Below are positions 21,814 to 31,443 of a DNA stretch of 64,000 nt, piece by piece. Each line of letters begins with the position of its first letter. Position 1 is the stretch's first letter. The notes beneath the pieces were generated by a model that did not search any database, was not told the origin of the DNA, and saw only the letters and a list, made by a program, of their open reading frames with translations. A program made the position numbers and the translations under genes. This stretch comes from Allorhizobium paknamense. Lineage in GTDB: Bacteria > Pseudomonadota > Alphaproteobacteria > Rhizobiales > Rhizobiaceae. Location: positions 310,001 to 374,000 of the forward strand of contig NZ_JAUSWH010000003.1 in assembly GCF_030815125.1 (NCBI RefSeq). The letters are read 5' to 3'.

Positions 21814-22713
21814 ATGACGATCCGCTACATTCGCCCCATCTCGAGGGCGGCGCATCTGGCCCGGCGGATTGCCGGGTTTTCCGTGTTGACGCTGGTTCTG
21901 GCCTGGCTGCTCTATCGGTTCGGGCCGCTGCAAACTCCGAATTTCATTGCTCTGGTGCTGATCTCGGCCTTGCTGGCTGCACTTTCGGTGCCGCTGGCGC
22001 TGTGGGGGCTTTGGCGCCTCTGGCAGATTGGCGCGGAGGGGGGTGTTGCGGCGCTCAAAGCGCTCCTGCTTGCCCTTCTGCCGCTTGCGGTGGCGGCTTT
22101 CGGCGTTCTTCGCTATGAAAACCATCCGCGGCTCTATGAACTGGCCACCGATCCCGAGGATCCCCCCGCCTGGATCGAGGAACCGGTCGCCGCCCAGCGC
22201 TGGATGCCGCGCCCGCCGTCCGACCTTGAAGGCAATGCCGCCGTGCAGCGGGCGGCCTATCCCACCTTGACCGTCCGCCGCTATGACGGCGCGCTGGACC
22301 GCGTCTATCAGGCGGTGCGAAAGGTGGCTGCAGACCGCCGCATCGCCGTGGTGCTGACGCGCGGCGCCGATCATGCCCGGCCCGATTTCCAGCCGCCGGA
22401 GACAGTGCAACCTGCCGGTCCCGGCCTGCCGAAAATGCCGATCCCGCTGCCGCGACCCGATCCGCCGCCGCCCTCTGCCCCGGATGACGGCGAACCGGCA
22501 GGCATGGTGCGGCTTCAGGCGGTGGCGCGTCATCGCCTTCTCGGCTTTCCCTTCGATCTCGTCATTCGCCTGCGCGAGGAGGATGAAAGCGTGCTGGTGG
22601 ACCTGAGGATCGAAAGCCGCTACGGCCCGCATGATCTGGGCTTTGCCGCCGCCATCGCCAATGACTATCTGACGGCGCTCGATGCCGAATTGCTGGGAAT
22701 TGCGCAGAATTAA
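21814..22713 (+). CDS. DUF1499 membrane-anchored protein
   Basis: 299 residues from the ATG at 21814. Three hydrophobic segments (about 20-38, 46-68 and 84-101) anchor the N-terminal third. The rest contains the DUF1499 pattern: YPTLTVRRYDGALDRVYQAV, a Pro-rich loop (MPIPLPRPDPPPPSAP), and ARHRLLGFPFDLVIRLREED ... VDLRIESRYGPHDLG. DUF1499 proteins are common in alphaproteobacteria, and their function is unknown. It is transcribed alone. Confidence 0.8.
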   Translation: MTIRYIRPISRAAHLARRIAGFSVLTLVLAWLLYRFGPLQTPNFIALVLISALLAALSVPLALWGLWRLWQIGAEGGVAALKALLLALLPLAVAAFGVLRYENHPRLYELATDPEDPPAWIEEPVAAQRWMPRPPSDLEGNAAVQRAAYPTLTVRRYDGALDRVYQAVRKVAADRRIAVVLTRGADHARPDFQPPETVQPAGPGLPKMPIPLPRPDPPPPSAPDDGEPAGMVRLQAVARHRLLGFPFDLVIRLREEDESVLVDLRIESRYGPHDLGFAAAIANDYLTALDAELLGIAQN

Positions 22714-22875
22714 CTCTGTACTGCCTGTGGAAAACATCGGCGTTTCAGCTTTTGCCTTTTCTGCAAAACCACCCTTCCGGCGCAAAATTACCTCATCCAG
22801 CGCGACGTGGAAAAAGAACTCTTCTGTCAAACCTCGCTCCGCAACCGTCCTTTTGCTATTTTTTTGCCACGATTG

Positions 22876-22897
22876 ACTAAATCGACTGGTTTAGTAG
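22876..22897. promoter_or_regulatory. Candidate sulfur-regulon operator upstream of sbp
   Basis: ACTAAATCGACTGGTTTAGT (22876-22895) is an imperfect dyad with 6-bp arms. The stretch 22879-22897 matches 15 of 19 bases of the element upstream of cysH. It stands 34 bases before the start codon, close to where a promoter would be. TTGACT just before it may be a -35 box. Confidence 0.55.
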
Positions 22898-22928
22898 CCT
22901 TCCATCAGCAAAAACAAGGAGGCTGCTG

Positions 22929-23948
22929 ATGAGAATTTGGAGAAAAGCGGGAGGTCTGGCACTGGGTCTTGCCTTGGTTGTGGCAGGCGTGGCGCCAGCG
23001 CTTGCCGATACCAAGCTCCTGAACGTGTCCTACGATCCGACGCGTGAATTCTACAAGGCCTATAACGCCGCCTTTGCCAAGCATTGGAAAACAGAGACAG
23101 GTGAAACCGTCACCATCCAGCAGTCGCATGGCGGCTCGGGCAAGCAGGCCCGCTCGGTGATCGACGGCCTGGATGCCGATGTGGTGACGCTGGCGCTGGA
23201 AGGCGATATCGACGCCATTGCCAAGGAAACCAAAAAGATTCCGGCGGATTGGCGCAAGCGTCTGCCCAACAATTCCTCGCCCTATACCTCCACCATCGTC
23301 TTCCTGGTGCGCAAGGGCAATCCCAAGAACATCCATGACTGGGCCGACCTTGTGAAGGGTGATATCCAGATCGTCACGCCCAATCCGAAGACCTCCGGCG
23401 GTGCGCGCTGGAACTATCTGGCTGCCTGGGCCTGGGCCTACAAAGAGTTCAACGGCGACGAGCAGAAGGTGCGCGATTACGTAGCCGAGATCTATAAGCG
23501 CGCCCCCGTGCTGGATACCGGCGCCCGTGGCTCCACCGTCACCTTCGCCCAGCGCCAGATCGGCGACGTGCTGATTGCCTGGGAAAACGAGGCCTATCTC
23601 GCCAAGGAGGAATTCGCCTCCGATGATTTCGAAATCGTCGTACCGAAGTTGTCCATCCTGGCGGAACCGCCGGTGACGGTGGTGGATGGCAATGCCGATG
23701 CCAAGGGCACGCGCAAGGTGGCGGAAGCCTATCTCAACTACCTCTACTCCGCCGAGGGCCAGACGATTGCGGCAAAGAATTTCTACCGCCCGTCCAAGCC
23801 CGAACTGGTGCCGGCGGACGTGAAGCCACTGCCGAAACTGGATCTGGTGAGCATTGACGATCCGATCTTCGGCGGCTGGGCAAAGGCGCAGCCCACCCAT
23901 TTCGGCGATGGCGGCGTGTTCGACCAGATCTACAAGCCCGGCAAATAA
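22929..23948 (+). CDS. sbp: Sulfate-binding protein of ABC importer
   Basis: 339 residues. Residues 1-27 are a signal peptide ([20 protein letters not shown] then LADTK). The mature protein begins [20 protein letters not shown], the hallmark of Sbp/CysP. Ligand-binding segments [18 protein letters not shown] and [18 protein letters not shown] are present. It captures sulfate or thiosulfate in the periplasm and hands it to CysTW. The genes for the two permeases and the ATPase follow in order. A hairpin between it and cysT may hold back readthrough, giving more binding protein than permease. Confidence 0.95.
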   Translation: MRIWRKAGGLALGLALVVAGVAPALADTKLLNVSYDPTREFYKAYNAAFAKHWKTETGETVTIQQSHGGSGKQARSVIDGLDADVVTLALEGDIDAIAKETKKIPADWRKRLPNNSSPYTSTIVFLVRKGNPKNIHDWADLVKGDIQIVTPNPKTSGGARWNYLAAWAWAYKEFNGDEQKVRDYVAEIYKRAPVLDTGARGSTVTFAQRQIGDVLIAWENEAYLAKEEFASDDFEIVVPKLSILAEPPVTVVDGNADAKGTRKVAEAYLNYLYSAEGQTIAAKNFYRPSKPELVPADVKPLPKLDLVSIDDPIFGGWAKAQPTHFGDGGVFDQIYKPGK

Positions 23949-23969
23949 CCCAGACTTTCCTCCCAGGCA

Positions 23970-24004
23970 TCACACCCCGACGGTTTCGCGCCGCCGGGGT
24001 GTGA
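23970..24004 (+). terminator. Intra-operon hairpin between sbp and cysT
   Basis: TCACACCCCG-A-CGG pairs with CCG-C-CGGGGTGTGA around TTTCGCG. There is no long T-run, so it is likely a partial terminator or mRNA-stabilising structure after sbp rather than an operon end. Confidence 0.6.
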
Positions 24005-24044
24005 TGCTACGATTTTTCATGGCATGATCAAAAAAGACGGGGAC

Positions 24045-24899
24045 ATGACAACAGGCAGCCTCATGAGCAAATGGCGACAGCCAAGCATCCTGCCGGGTTT
24101 CGGGCTGACGCTCGGCTATACGCTTTTCTATCTCACCATCATCATCCTCATTCCGCTGGCGGCGCTGATCTGGCGTTCCAGCAGCATCGGCTGGACGGAG
24201 TTTGCAGCGCTCGCCACCGATGAGCGCACGCTGCAGGCGCTGAAGGTTAGCTTCGGCTGCGCGCTGATTGCCGCTGCCGTCAATGTTGTGTTCGGCACGC
24301 TCACAGCCTGGGTGCTGGTGCGCTACGAGTTTCCGGGCCGCCGCCTGCTGGATGCAATCATCGATCTGCCCTTTGCGCTGCCCACGGCGGTCGCGGGCAT
24401 TGCCCTTGCCTCGCTTTATGCGCCCAAGGGCTGGGTGGGGGCGCTTTTCCAGCCGCTGGGGCTGAAAATCGCGTTCACGCCGCTTGGCATCATTGTCGCG
24501 CTGGTCTTTGTCGGCCTGCCCTTCGTGGTGCGCACCGTGCAGCCGGTGATGGAAGAGATCGACCGCGAGGTGGAGGAGGCGGCTGCAACGCTCGGCGCCA
24601 ACCGCTTCCAGACCATCACCCGCGTGTTGCTGCCAGCGCTGGTGCCGGCCATTCTCACCGGCTTTGCGCTGGCCTTCGCGCGCGCCGTCGGCGAATATGG
24701 TTCGGTCATCTTCATCGCCGGCAATATTCCCTATGTCTCGGAAATTGCGCCCTTGCTCATCGTCATCCGGTTGGAAGAATTCAATATTGCAGGCGCCACC
24801 TCCATTGCCTGCATCATGCTGATCATCTCCTTCATCATGCTGCTCGTCATCAACCTGCTACAGTTCTGGAGCCGGAGGAGGTATAGCAATGTCCGCTGA
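24045..24899 (+). CDS. cysT: Sulfate ABC transporter permease
   Basis: 284 residues from the ATG at 24045; a start at 24024 is possible. Six transmembrane segments are visible, the first being [20 protein letters not shown]. The permease loop that touches the ATPase is [20 protein letters not shown], an EAA motif. It forms the membrane channel with CysW. The 3' end overlaps cysW by 11 bases. Confidence 0.93.
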   Translation: MTTGSLMSKWRQPSILPGFGLTLGYTLFYLTIIILIPLAALIWRSSSIGWTEFAALATDERTLQALKVSFGCALIAAAVNVVFGTLTAWVLVRYEFPGRRLLDAIIDLPFALPTAVAGIALASLYAPKGWVGALFQPLGLKIAFTPLGIIVALVFVGLPFVVRTVQPVMEEIDREVEEAAATLGANRFQTITRVLLPALVPAILTGFALAFARAVGEYGSVIFIAGNIPYVSEIAPLLIVIRLEEFNIAGATSIACIMLIISFIMLLVINLLQFWSRRRYSNVR

Positions 24900-25752
24900 T
24901 CCCACCCCGCGCTTTCGCGATGCGGCCAGCGAAACGCTGCCGTGGAAAATCATCTTCACCGCCATCAGCATCGTCTTTCTGGCGCTGGTCGTGGTGCTGC
25001 CGCTGGTCGCGGTCTTTGTGGAAGCTTTCCGCAAGGGGCCGGAAGCCTTTTTCGAGGCGATTTACGAGCCCGATGCCATGGCGGCCATCAAGCTCACCCT
25101 GCTGGTGGCGGCCATCGCCGTGCCGCTCAACCTCGTCTTCGGCGTGGCGGCGGCCTGGGCCATCGCCAAGTTCGAATTTCGCGGCAAGACCTTCCTGATC
25201 ACCCTGATCGACCTGCCGTTTTCGATTTCGCCGGTCATTTCCGGCCTCGTCTATGTGCTGCTCTTCGGCTCGCAAAGCTTTCTCGGGCCCATCCTCAAAT
25301 CCTGGGGCATCGAGATCATCTTCGCAGTCCCCGGCATCGTGCTCGCCACCATTTTCGTCACCTTCCCCTTCATCGCCCGTGAACTCATTCCGCTGATGCA
25401 GGAGCAGGGCTCGGGCGACGAGGAGGCGGCGATTTCGCTCGGCGCCACCGGCTGGCAGACCTTCTGGTATGTCACGCTGCCCAATATCAAATGGGGCCTG
25501 CTCTACGGCGTGCTGCTCTGCAATGCCCGCGCCATGGGTGAGTTCGGGGCAGTCTCGGTCGTGTCCGGCCATGTGCGGGGGCTGACGGAAACCATGCCGC
25601 TGCACATCGAGGTTCTCTACAACGAATATAATTTTGCCGCGGCTTTTGCGGTTGCCACGCTGCTGGCACTGCTCGCTCTCGTTACGCTGGCGCTCAAGAC
25701 GGTTCTTGAGCTGTATTACGGCGACGAGATCTCCGCTGGCCGCAAGCATTGA
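24889..25752 (+). CDS. cysW: Sulfate ABC transporter permease
   Basis: 287 residues with an excellent ribosome site (GGAGGAGG) inside the end of cysT. Six hydrophobic segments; the EAA loop reads [21 protein letters not shown]. It pairs with CysT to carry sulfate inward. The end [10 protein letters not shown] is the normal length for the family, and cysA follows 9 bases later. Confidence 0.93.
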   Translation: MSADPTPRFRDAASETLPWKIIFTAISIVFLALVVVLPLVAVFVEAFRKGPEAFFEAIYEPDAMAAIKLTLLVAAIAVPLNLVFGVAAAWAIAKFEFRGKTFLITLIDLPFSISPVISGLVYVLLFGSQSFLGPILKSWGIEIIFAVPGIVLATIFVTFPFIARELIPLMQEQGSGDEEAAISLGATGWQTFWYVTLPNIKWGLLYGVLLCNARAMGEFGAVSVVSGHVRGLTETMPLHIEVLYNEYNFAAAFAVATLLALLALVTLALKTVLELYYGDEISAGRKH

Positions 25753-25761
25753 GGTTTGGAC

Positions 25762-26802
25762 ATGGACGTCTCCATCAGAAACATCCGCAAGGAATTCGGC
25801 AAGTTTCCGGCACTGCACGGGCTGTCGCTGGATATCGGCTCCGGAGAGCTGATCGCGCTGCTCGGCCCCTCCGGCTCCGGCAAGACCACGCTTCTGCGCC
25901 TGATTGCCGGTCTGGAACAGCCCACCGAAGGCCAGATCTTCTTCGGCAAGGAAGATGCATCGCTGAAAAGCGTGCAGGAGCGCAATATCGGCTTCGTCTT
26001 CCAGCATTACGCGCTGTTTCGCCATATGACGGTGGCCGACAATATCGCCTTCGGCCTGAAGGTGCGGCCCAAGGCCACGCGCCCGCCTGCGTCCGAGATC
26101 AGGAAGCGGGTATCGGACCTTCTCGACATGGTGCAGCTTTCGGGTCTTGAGAAGCGTTATCCCAGCCAGTTGTCCGGCGGCCAGCGGCAGCGCGTGGCGC
26201 TGGCGCGCGCCATGGCCATCGAGCCTTCGGTGCTGTTGCTGGACGAGCCCTTCGGCGCGCTGGATGCCAAGGTGCGCAAGGAACTGCGCCGCTGGCTGCG
26301 CGAATTTCACGACCGCACCGGCCACACCACCTTCTTCGTCACCCATGACCAGGAAGAGGCGCTGGAACTGGCCGACCGCGTGGTGGTGATGAGCCAGGGC
26401 AAGGTGGAGCAAGTGGGCACGGCGGATGATGTCTACGACCGGCCCAACAGCCCCTTCGTCTTCTCCTTCATCGGCGAATCCTCGCATCTGCCGGTCACGG
26501 TGAAGGAGGGGACCATCTCCTATCTCGGCCAGCCGATCGGCATTCGGGATGCGGGCGTGGAAGGCGAAGGCACGCTGTTTTTCCGTCCGCAGGATGTGGC
26601 GCTGACCACCGATACGGCGGCACTTTCCGGCAAGGTCACCGCCAGCCGGCGTCTTGCGGGCACCCGCATTGCCGAACTCGATATTTCCTCCGGCAATGGC
26701 GTGGCCCATCACATCGAAATCGAAGTGCCCCTGGAAGCGGAGGTGGCCATTGGCAAGGAACTGAGCTTCAGGCCGACCCAGTGGAAGTTTTTTCGCGGCT
26801 AG
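25762..26802 (+). CDS. cysA: Sulfate ABC transporter ATPase
   Basis: 346 residues from the ATG at 25762. Walker A is GPSGSGKTT at about 38-46, the signature [14 protein letters not shown], Walker [12 protein letters not shown], and the H-loop THDQEEALE. The C-terminal 110 residues form a TOBE-like regulatory domain ([11 protein letters not shown]). It powers sulfate import with CysTW. The stop codon lies inside the following perfect hairpin, which should end the operon. Confidence 0.95.
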   Translation: MDVSIRNIRKEFGKFPALHGLSLDIGSGELIALLGPSGSGKTTLLRLIAGLEQPTEGQIFFGKEDASLKSVQERNIGFVFQHYALFRHMTVADNIAFGLKVRPKATRPPASEIRKRVSDLLDMVQLSGLEKRYPSQLSGGQRQRVALARAMAIEPSVLLLDEPFGALDAKVRKELRRWLREFHDRTGHTTFFVTHDQEEALELADRVVVMSQGKVEQVGTADDVYDRPNSPFVFSFIGESSHLPVTVKEGTISYLGQPIGIRDAGVEGEGTLFFRPQDVALTTDTAALSGKVTASRRLAGTRIAELDISSGNGVAHHIEIEVPLEAEVAIGKELSFRPTQWKFFRG

Positions 26803-26840
26803 AGCACGTCCGGTGAACACGGGTTCACCGGACGTGCTCT
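26801..26840. terminator. Perfect 18-bp hairpin ending the sulfate importer operon
   Basis: AGAGCACGTCCGGTGAAC and its exact reverse complement enclose a 4-base loop; the first bases overlap the cysA stop. A related hairpin (AGAGCGTGTCCGGTGAACAG ..., 57571-57610) occurs 31 kb away, so this also belongs to a dispersed palindromic family. Confidence 0.8.
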
Positions 26841-26854
26841 AAGCTTTTGTTTTT

Positions 26855-26949
26855 ACGCATTTCCGGACGGAAAACCGGAGTCCACTTTTCCTGGAAATGC
26901 TCTGAAGCATGTCGCGCAAAACTGTGCAGCGGTTTTGCGAGAACGACAT
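26855..26949. repeat. Dispersed palindromic repeats between cysA and the ClC gene
   Basis: Two elements stand side by side. The first (26855-26902) is a copy of the family ACGCATTTCCGGACGGAAAA ... TTTTCCTGGAAATGCT. The second (26905-26949) is the family GCATGTCGCGCAAAA ... TTTTGCGA ... CGACAT, also found at 51575-51655. Both families recur in intergenic gaps across the window and form hairpins in RNA. Confidence 0.85.
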
Positions 26950-26990
26950 TTGTTAAAAGAAGAAACTCCGGGGTCCTTCGGCCCGTTCCT

Positions 26991-28328
26991 TCACGGCTGA
27001 CGCGCCTCGGATCGTACGGCGCGCAGCGCTTCCGCTAGGAAGGGGCGGGAGAGGCCGTGATAGAGCGCCTCATGCGCCAGCAGCCGTGAGGTGGCATAGC
27101 CGAGCATGGCGGCGGCCATGATGGCGATCACGCCCTCATGGTTGGCGGTCATTTCCAGAATGATGACGAAGGCCGTCATCGGCGCCTGCACCACGCCGGC
27201 AAAATAACCGGCCATGCCGAGAATGGCGCCGAGCGTGATGCTGGAGCCGATGAGTGCTGCCGCCGTGCTGCCGAGCCCGGCGCCGACCGAAAGCGAAGGC
27301 GCGAAAATGCCGCCGGGAATGCCGGAGGCCATGGTCAGGAAAGAGGCTGCGAGTTTCTCGACGAAATAGAAAAGTGGCAGCGCATGGCCTTCCACCGCTC
27401 CGCGCGCCTGCTCATAGCCGGTGCCATAGGTCAGCCCGCCGGAGGCAATGCCGATCACCGCCACGCCAAGACCGCAGAGTGCCGCCACCGCCACCGTGTA
27501 ACGCAACGGACGCGCCTTGGTCTGCACGAAGCGGCGGATGCGCCGCGCCGCATAAAGCGCACCGGCGCTGAACAGCGCGCCAAAGGCGCCGCCGCCGATG
27601 CCGCACAGCGCCACCAGCCCCCAGTCGCGAAGCCCCGTCGCGCCGAGATCGGCGGTGCCGAAATAGGTATAGCTGCCCACCAGACCGAGCGCCGAAAGAC
27701 CAGAGAGAATGACGGCGATTAGCACCAGACCGTTGACGCGGGACTGGTAGCTCTTGCCCATTTCCTCGATGGCGAAAACAATGCCCGCCAGCGGTGTGTT
27801 GAAAGCTGCCGCAATGCCTGCCGCCGATCCGGCGAGGATCAGCCCGTTGGCCCGTCGCAGCCCGCCGATCCGCGCCGCCGAAAGCATGACCGAGGCCCCC
27901 ACCTGCACGGTCGGCCCTTCACGGCCGACGGAGCCGCCGCAGAACAGGCCAAGCGTCGTCAGCACGATCTTGCCCATGGCAATGCGGGGCGAGAGCAGCC
28001 GTGCCCGCGCCGCAGGCTCATCCACCAGCCTTGCGGCGATGGCCTGCGGAATGCCGGAGCCCTGGGAGGCCGGAAAATAGCGCGTGGCCAGAAAGGCGCA
28101 GAGCGCAAAGCCCGCAGGTGTCAGGATCAACGGCAGCAGGAAGCTGTAGGCGTTCAGCGCCAGCCCTTGATGAAACAAGCCTTGCGCCTTGTCCGCCAGC
28201 CAGGCGAACCCGACGCTGATAAGGCCGATGGCGCCCGCGCCAAGCCAGAAAACCAGCCGCATTTTCCACACTCGCCACGAGCCGCCCAGTACGCGGGACC
28301 GTCTCAAGAATTTCGAAGTGCGGGGCAT
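26991..28328 (-). CDS. ClC-family chloride channel/antiporter
   Basis: 445 residues from the ATG at 28328; the longer frame upstream is not supported by a ribosome site, whereas GAGAAAGG precedes this ATG. Family filters are all present: GSGIPQ (chloride selectivity), GGSVGREGPTVQVGA with the gating Glu, and GGIFAPSLSVGAGLG. About ten transmembrane segments fill the protein. The gating Glu suggests proton-coupled exchange as in E. coli ClcA. It is transcribed alone, convergent with the cys operon. Confidence 0.9.
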   Translation of the reverse strand: MPRTSKFLRRSRVLGGSWRVWKMRLVFWLGAGAIGLISVGFAWLADKAQGLFHQGLALNAYSFLLPLILTPAGFALCAFLATRYFPASQGSGIPQAIAARLVDEPAARARLLSPRIAMGKIVLTTLGLFCGGSVGREGPTVQVGASVMLSAARIGGLRRANGLILAGSAAGIAAAFNTPLAGIVFAIEEMGKSYQSRVNGLVLIAVILSGLSALGLVGSYTYFGTADLGATGLRDWGLVALCGIGGGAFGALFSAGALYAARRIRRFVQTKARPLRYTVAVAALCGLGVAVIGIASGGLTYGTGYEQARGAVEGHALPLFYFVEKLAASFLTMASGIPGGIFAPSLSVGAGLGSTAAALIGSSITLGAILGMAGYFAGVVQAPMTAFVIILEMTANHEGVIAIMAAAMLGYATSRLLAHEALYHGLSRPFLAEALRAVRSEARQP

Positions 28329-28572
28329 AAGGTGGCCTTTCTCGGGAGAGAGCGGGATCGGGAGAGAAGATTGCCCCGCTTTTGACGGGCTTTGCCGGTC
28401 AATTCCAGCTTCTTTGAATTTCACCCGTTGAATTTTCCGAAGAGATGGGTTTTTAAACATCACTTTCACGTGAAGTTTACCGAAGACTGGCACAAGCTCT
28501 GATCCATGCACTTCCTCTAAACAAACGCGCGAGATGTGACGTGCTGCCCGGGCTTAACCAATAACGTGTTTT
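28329..28572. other. Intergenic region upstream of the ClC gene
   Basis: No gene is seen. The part 28380-28500 is AT-richer and contains the dyad TTCACGTGAA (28465-28474), a possible regulator site for the minus-strand ClC gene. Nothing here looks like the missing N-terminal part of the following aminoacyltransferase gene. Confidence 0.35.
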
Positions 28573-28620
28573 ACGCATTTCCAGACGGAAAACCGGTTCC
28601 CACTTTTCCTGGAAATGCTT
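28573..28620. repeat. Palindromic repeat immediately upstream of the lipid aminoacyltransferase gene
   Basis: A copy of the ACGCATTTCC(A/G)GACGGAAAACCGG ... TTTTCCTGGAAATGCT family. It stops 17 bases before the start codon of the next gene, exactly where the N-terminal half of a full-length MprF/LpiA would be expected. Confidence 0.85.
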
Positions 28621-28637
28621 TAGAGGCTTGAGATCTC

Positions 28638-29705
28638 ATGGGGCTTTCGCTGGTCTTTGGCGTTGCGGCCTTGCGCCGAACGGGTTTGCCGCTGCGGCAT
28701 GGCATTGAACTGGGAAGCCAGGGCGATCTGGCGCTGGCGCGGCTTAGAGTGCTGGAGCAGGATCATGCCGCCGCCGGTCTGGTGGCGCTGGGCGACAAGC
28801 ACGTGCTGTTCAGTGACAGTGGCGACGCCTTTCTGATGTATGCCCGCAAGGGCCGCAGCCTTGTGGTGCTGTTCGATCCCGTCGGTCCGCGCCAGGCCTG
28901 GCCGGCGCTGGTCATGCGCTTCATCCGCCATGCCCGCGCCATCGGCTGCCGTCCGGCCTTCTATCAGGTCTCGCCGGACTTTCTGCCGGTTGCCGCCGAT
29001 GCCGGGCTGAAACTCTACAAGCTGGGCGATCAGGCCCTGGTCGATCTTACCGCCTTCGATCTCAAGGGCGGCGACTGGCTGAAGCTTCGCCGTTCCATCA
29101 ACCGCGCCGAGCGCGACGGGCTGGACTTCGCGATGATCGCGCCGGAAGCCGTTCCGGGCATGCTGGAGGAACTGGCAGCGGTTTCGGATGCCTGGCTTGC
29201 CCATCATCAGGCGGCGGAAAAGGGCTTTTCGCTGGGCACGTTCCGCCGCGATTATGTGGCCTCCCATCCGGTTGCCATCATCCGCCAGGAAGGCCGCATT
29301 GTCGCCTTCGCCAATATCCTCACCACCGATACACGCAAAGAAGCCTTCATCGACCTCATGCGCCACCGTCCCGGCACGCATCGCGGCATGATGGATCTGC
29401 TGTTCGTCAAGATCATGCTGCATCTGAAGGCGGAAGGTTTCGCCCGGCTCAATCTTGGCATGGCCCCGCTGTCCGGCCTGTCGGACCGCCCCTCCGCGCC
29501 GCTGTGGCACCATCTCGGCCGCTTCGTCTTCGAAAACGGCGAGCGCTTCTACAATTTCAAGGGCGTTCAAGCCTTCAAGGCCAAGTTCGACCCCGACTGG
29601 CAACCCCGCTACCTCGCCGTCAGCGACCGCAAGGCGCTGCTGCCGGTGCTGGCCGACACCGCGCTCCTGATCGGCGGCGGGGTGAGGGGGCTTTGGCGGC
29701 GCTGA
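28638..29705 (+). CDS. Stand-alone lysyl-phosphatidylglycerol synthase domain (MprF/LpiA C-terminal, DUF2156)
   Basis: 355 residues equal to the soluble catalytic half of MprF/LpiA, which moves lysine from Lys-tRNA to phosphatidylglycerol. Segments typical of the domain are HVLFSDSGDAFLMYARKGRS, FDPVGPRQAWPALVMRFIRH, IRQEGRIVAFANILTTDTRK, IDLMRHRPGTHRGMMDLLFV and FYNFKGVQAFKAKFDPDWQP. Full-length proteins are about 850 residues, with 8-14 membrane segments in front; here the N-terminus starts with only a short hydrophobic piece (LSLVFGVAAL). The ribosome site is weak, and a palindromic repeat abuts the start. It is either a 5'-truncated gene or a genuine soluble variant without flippase domain. 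Confidence 0.75.
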   Translation: MGLSLVFGVAALRRTGLPLRHGIELGSQGDLALARLRVLEQDHAAAGLVALGDKHVLFSDSGDAFLMYARKGRSLVVLFDPVGPRQAWPALVMRFIRHARAIGCRPAFYQVSPDFLPVAADAGLKLYKLGDQALVDLTAFDLKGGDWLKLRRSINRAERDGLDFAMIAPEAVPGMLEELAAVSDAWLAHHQAAEKGFSLGTFRRDYVASHPVAIIRQEGRIVAFANILTTDTRKEAFIDLMRHRPGTHRGMMDLLFVKIMLHLKAEGFARLNLGMAPLSGLSDRPSAPLWHHLGRFVFENGERFYNFKGVQAFKAKFDPDWQPRYLAVSDRKALLPVLADTALLIGGGVRGLWRR

Positions 29706-29726
29706 CGGTCTGGATGAGCCAGCCTG

Positions 29727-31379
29727 CTACCGGTCACTGACCTGCCAATTCGGGTTGATCCACGGCTCCTGATTGGAGCGGGCGAGCGGTGGCTTGCCGA
29801 GAATATGATCGGAAGCCTTTTCGCCGGTCATGATCGATGGGCTGTTGAGATTGCCATAGGTCACATGCGGGAAAATGGATGAGTCAGCCACCCGCAGGCC
29901 TTCGACGCCGATCACCCTGGTGGTCGGGTCCACCACGGCCATCCGGTCATCGGCCCGGCCCATTTTACATGTGCCGCAGGGGTGATAGGCTCCTTCCAGA
30001 TGTTCGCGCAGGAAGGCGTCGATCTCCTCGTCGGACTGCACCTTCGGCCCGGGCGCAATCTCTCCGCCCATATAGGGGGTAAAGGCGGCTTGTGAGAAAA
30101 TTTCGCGCGTCACCCGCACCGCATGGCGGAATTTCACCCAGTCTTCCAGGTCGCTCATATAGTTGAAGCGCAGCACCGGCGTGTCCTTCACATCCGGCGA
30201 GCGCAGCGTCACCGAGCCACGCGATTTCGACATGTTATAGCCGACATGGGCCTGAAATCCGTGGCCTTCCGCCGCCGATTTGCCGTCATAGGAAACGGCG
30301 ATCGGCAGGAAGTGATATTGAATATCCGGCCATTTGACCCCCGCCGCAGAGCGGATGAAGGCTGCCGCCTCAAACTGATTGGAGGTGCCGAGCCCTTTTT
30401 TCAAAAACAGCCATTGCGCCCCCACCACGCCTTTCCAGAACCAGTTGTTTTTCGAGTGAAGGGTGATCGGCAGTTTCGAGCGGAACTGGTGGTAATATTC
30501 CAGATGGTCTTGCAGGTTCTGGCCAACCCCGGGACGATCCGCCACCACGCCGATACCCATCTCCTTCAGATGCGCCGCAGGACCGACGCCGGAGAGCATC
30601 AGGATTTTCGGAGAATTGAAAGCCGAGGCCGCAAGAATGATTTCGCGATTGGCGCGGATCACTTCGATCTTGCCGCCAATCTCCACCTCGACGCCCACGG
30701 CCCGCAATCCCTCGAACACCACCCGCCGTGCATAACAGCGGATCAGCCGGCAGTTCTCCCGTTTCAGCGCCGGTTTCAGATAGGCATTGGCGGCAGACCA
30801 GCGGCGGCCCTGCCAACTCGTCTGTTCCATCAGGCCGAAGCCTTCCTGCTGGCGGCCGTTATAATCCTCCGTGACCGGAAAACCGGCCTGACGACCCGCC
30901 TCTATAAACGCCTTGTAGAGTGGGTTTTTCACCTCGCCCCGCCGCACATGCAAGGGGCCGTCCGTACCGCGCCAGCCATCCTCGCCGCCATGGGAATGCT
31001 CCATGCGCTTGAAATAGGGCAGTACATCCGCATAGGCCCAGCCCGTGGCGCCGAGTTCTTCCCAGCGGTTGAAGTCCTCCGCATGGCCGCGCACATAGAC
31101 CATGCCGTTGATGGAGGAAGAGCCGCCAATCACCTTGCCGCGCGGCGCAATCATCCGCCGATTGTTGAGATGCGGCTCCGGCTCCGACATGTAACCCCAG
31201 TTATAGCGGTCCATGTTCATGGGATAGGCAAGAGCCGCCGGCATCTGCACGAAGGGGCCGATATCCGACCCGCCGAATTCCAGCACGATCACCGTATGCT
31301 TGCCATCCTCCGACAGCCGGTAAGCCATGGCAGACCCTGCCGAGCCGGAACCGATGATGACGAAATCTGCCTGGTTCAT
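29727..31379 (-). CDS. betA: Choline dehydrogenase
   Basis: 550 residues from the ATG at 31379, the length of BetA. The FAD-binding loop is [20 protein letters not shown]. The GMC family segments [20 protein letters not shown] and the C-terminal [10 protein letters not shown] are clear, with the active-site His in the latter part. It oxidises choline to betaine aldehyde at the inner membrane. It is last in the order betI, TPR gene, betB, betA, which together make glycine betaine for osmotic protection. Confidence 0.95.
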   Translation of the reverse strand: MNQADFVIIGSGSAGSAMAYRLSEDGKHTVIVLEFGGSDIGPFVQMPAALAYPMNMDRYNWGYMSEPEPHLNNRRMIAPRGKVIGGSSSINGMVYVRGHAEDFNRWEELGATGWAYADVLPYFKRMEHSHGGEDGWRGTDGPLHVRRGEVKNPLYKAFIEAGRQAGFPVTEDYNGRQQEGFGLMEQTSWQGRRWSAANAYLKPALKRENCRLIRCYARRVVFEGLRAVGVEVEIGGKIEVIRANREIILAASAFNSPKILMLSGVGPAAHLKEMGIGVVADRPGVGQNLQDHLEYYHQFRSKLPITLHSKNNWFWKGVVGAQWLFLKKGLGTSNQFEAAAFIRSAAGVKWPDIQYHFLPIAVSYDGKSAAEGHGFQAHVGYNMSKSRGSVTLRSPDVKDTPVLRFNYMSDLEDWVKFRHAVRVTREIFSQAAFTPYMGGEIAPGPKVQSDEEIDAFLREHLEGAYHPCGTCKMGRADDRMAVVDPTTRVIGVEGLRVADSSIFPHVTYGNLNSPSIMTGEKASDHILGKPPLARSNQEPWINPNWQVSDR

Positions 31380-31443
31380 GATGGTTTGCATCTTCCTGGG
31401 TGGGCAAGTTATTTGACGTGGCTTGTCGTGGGGGGACTGCGCT

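Noticed and set aside
24850..26820. 656-residue minus-strand ORF opposite cysT/W/A
   Set aside because: It is a shadow of high-GC genes; the plus strand has clear ABC transporter motifs and ribosome sites, whereas this frame has His/Arg/Gly-rich composition and no start signal.
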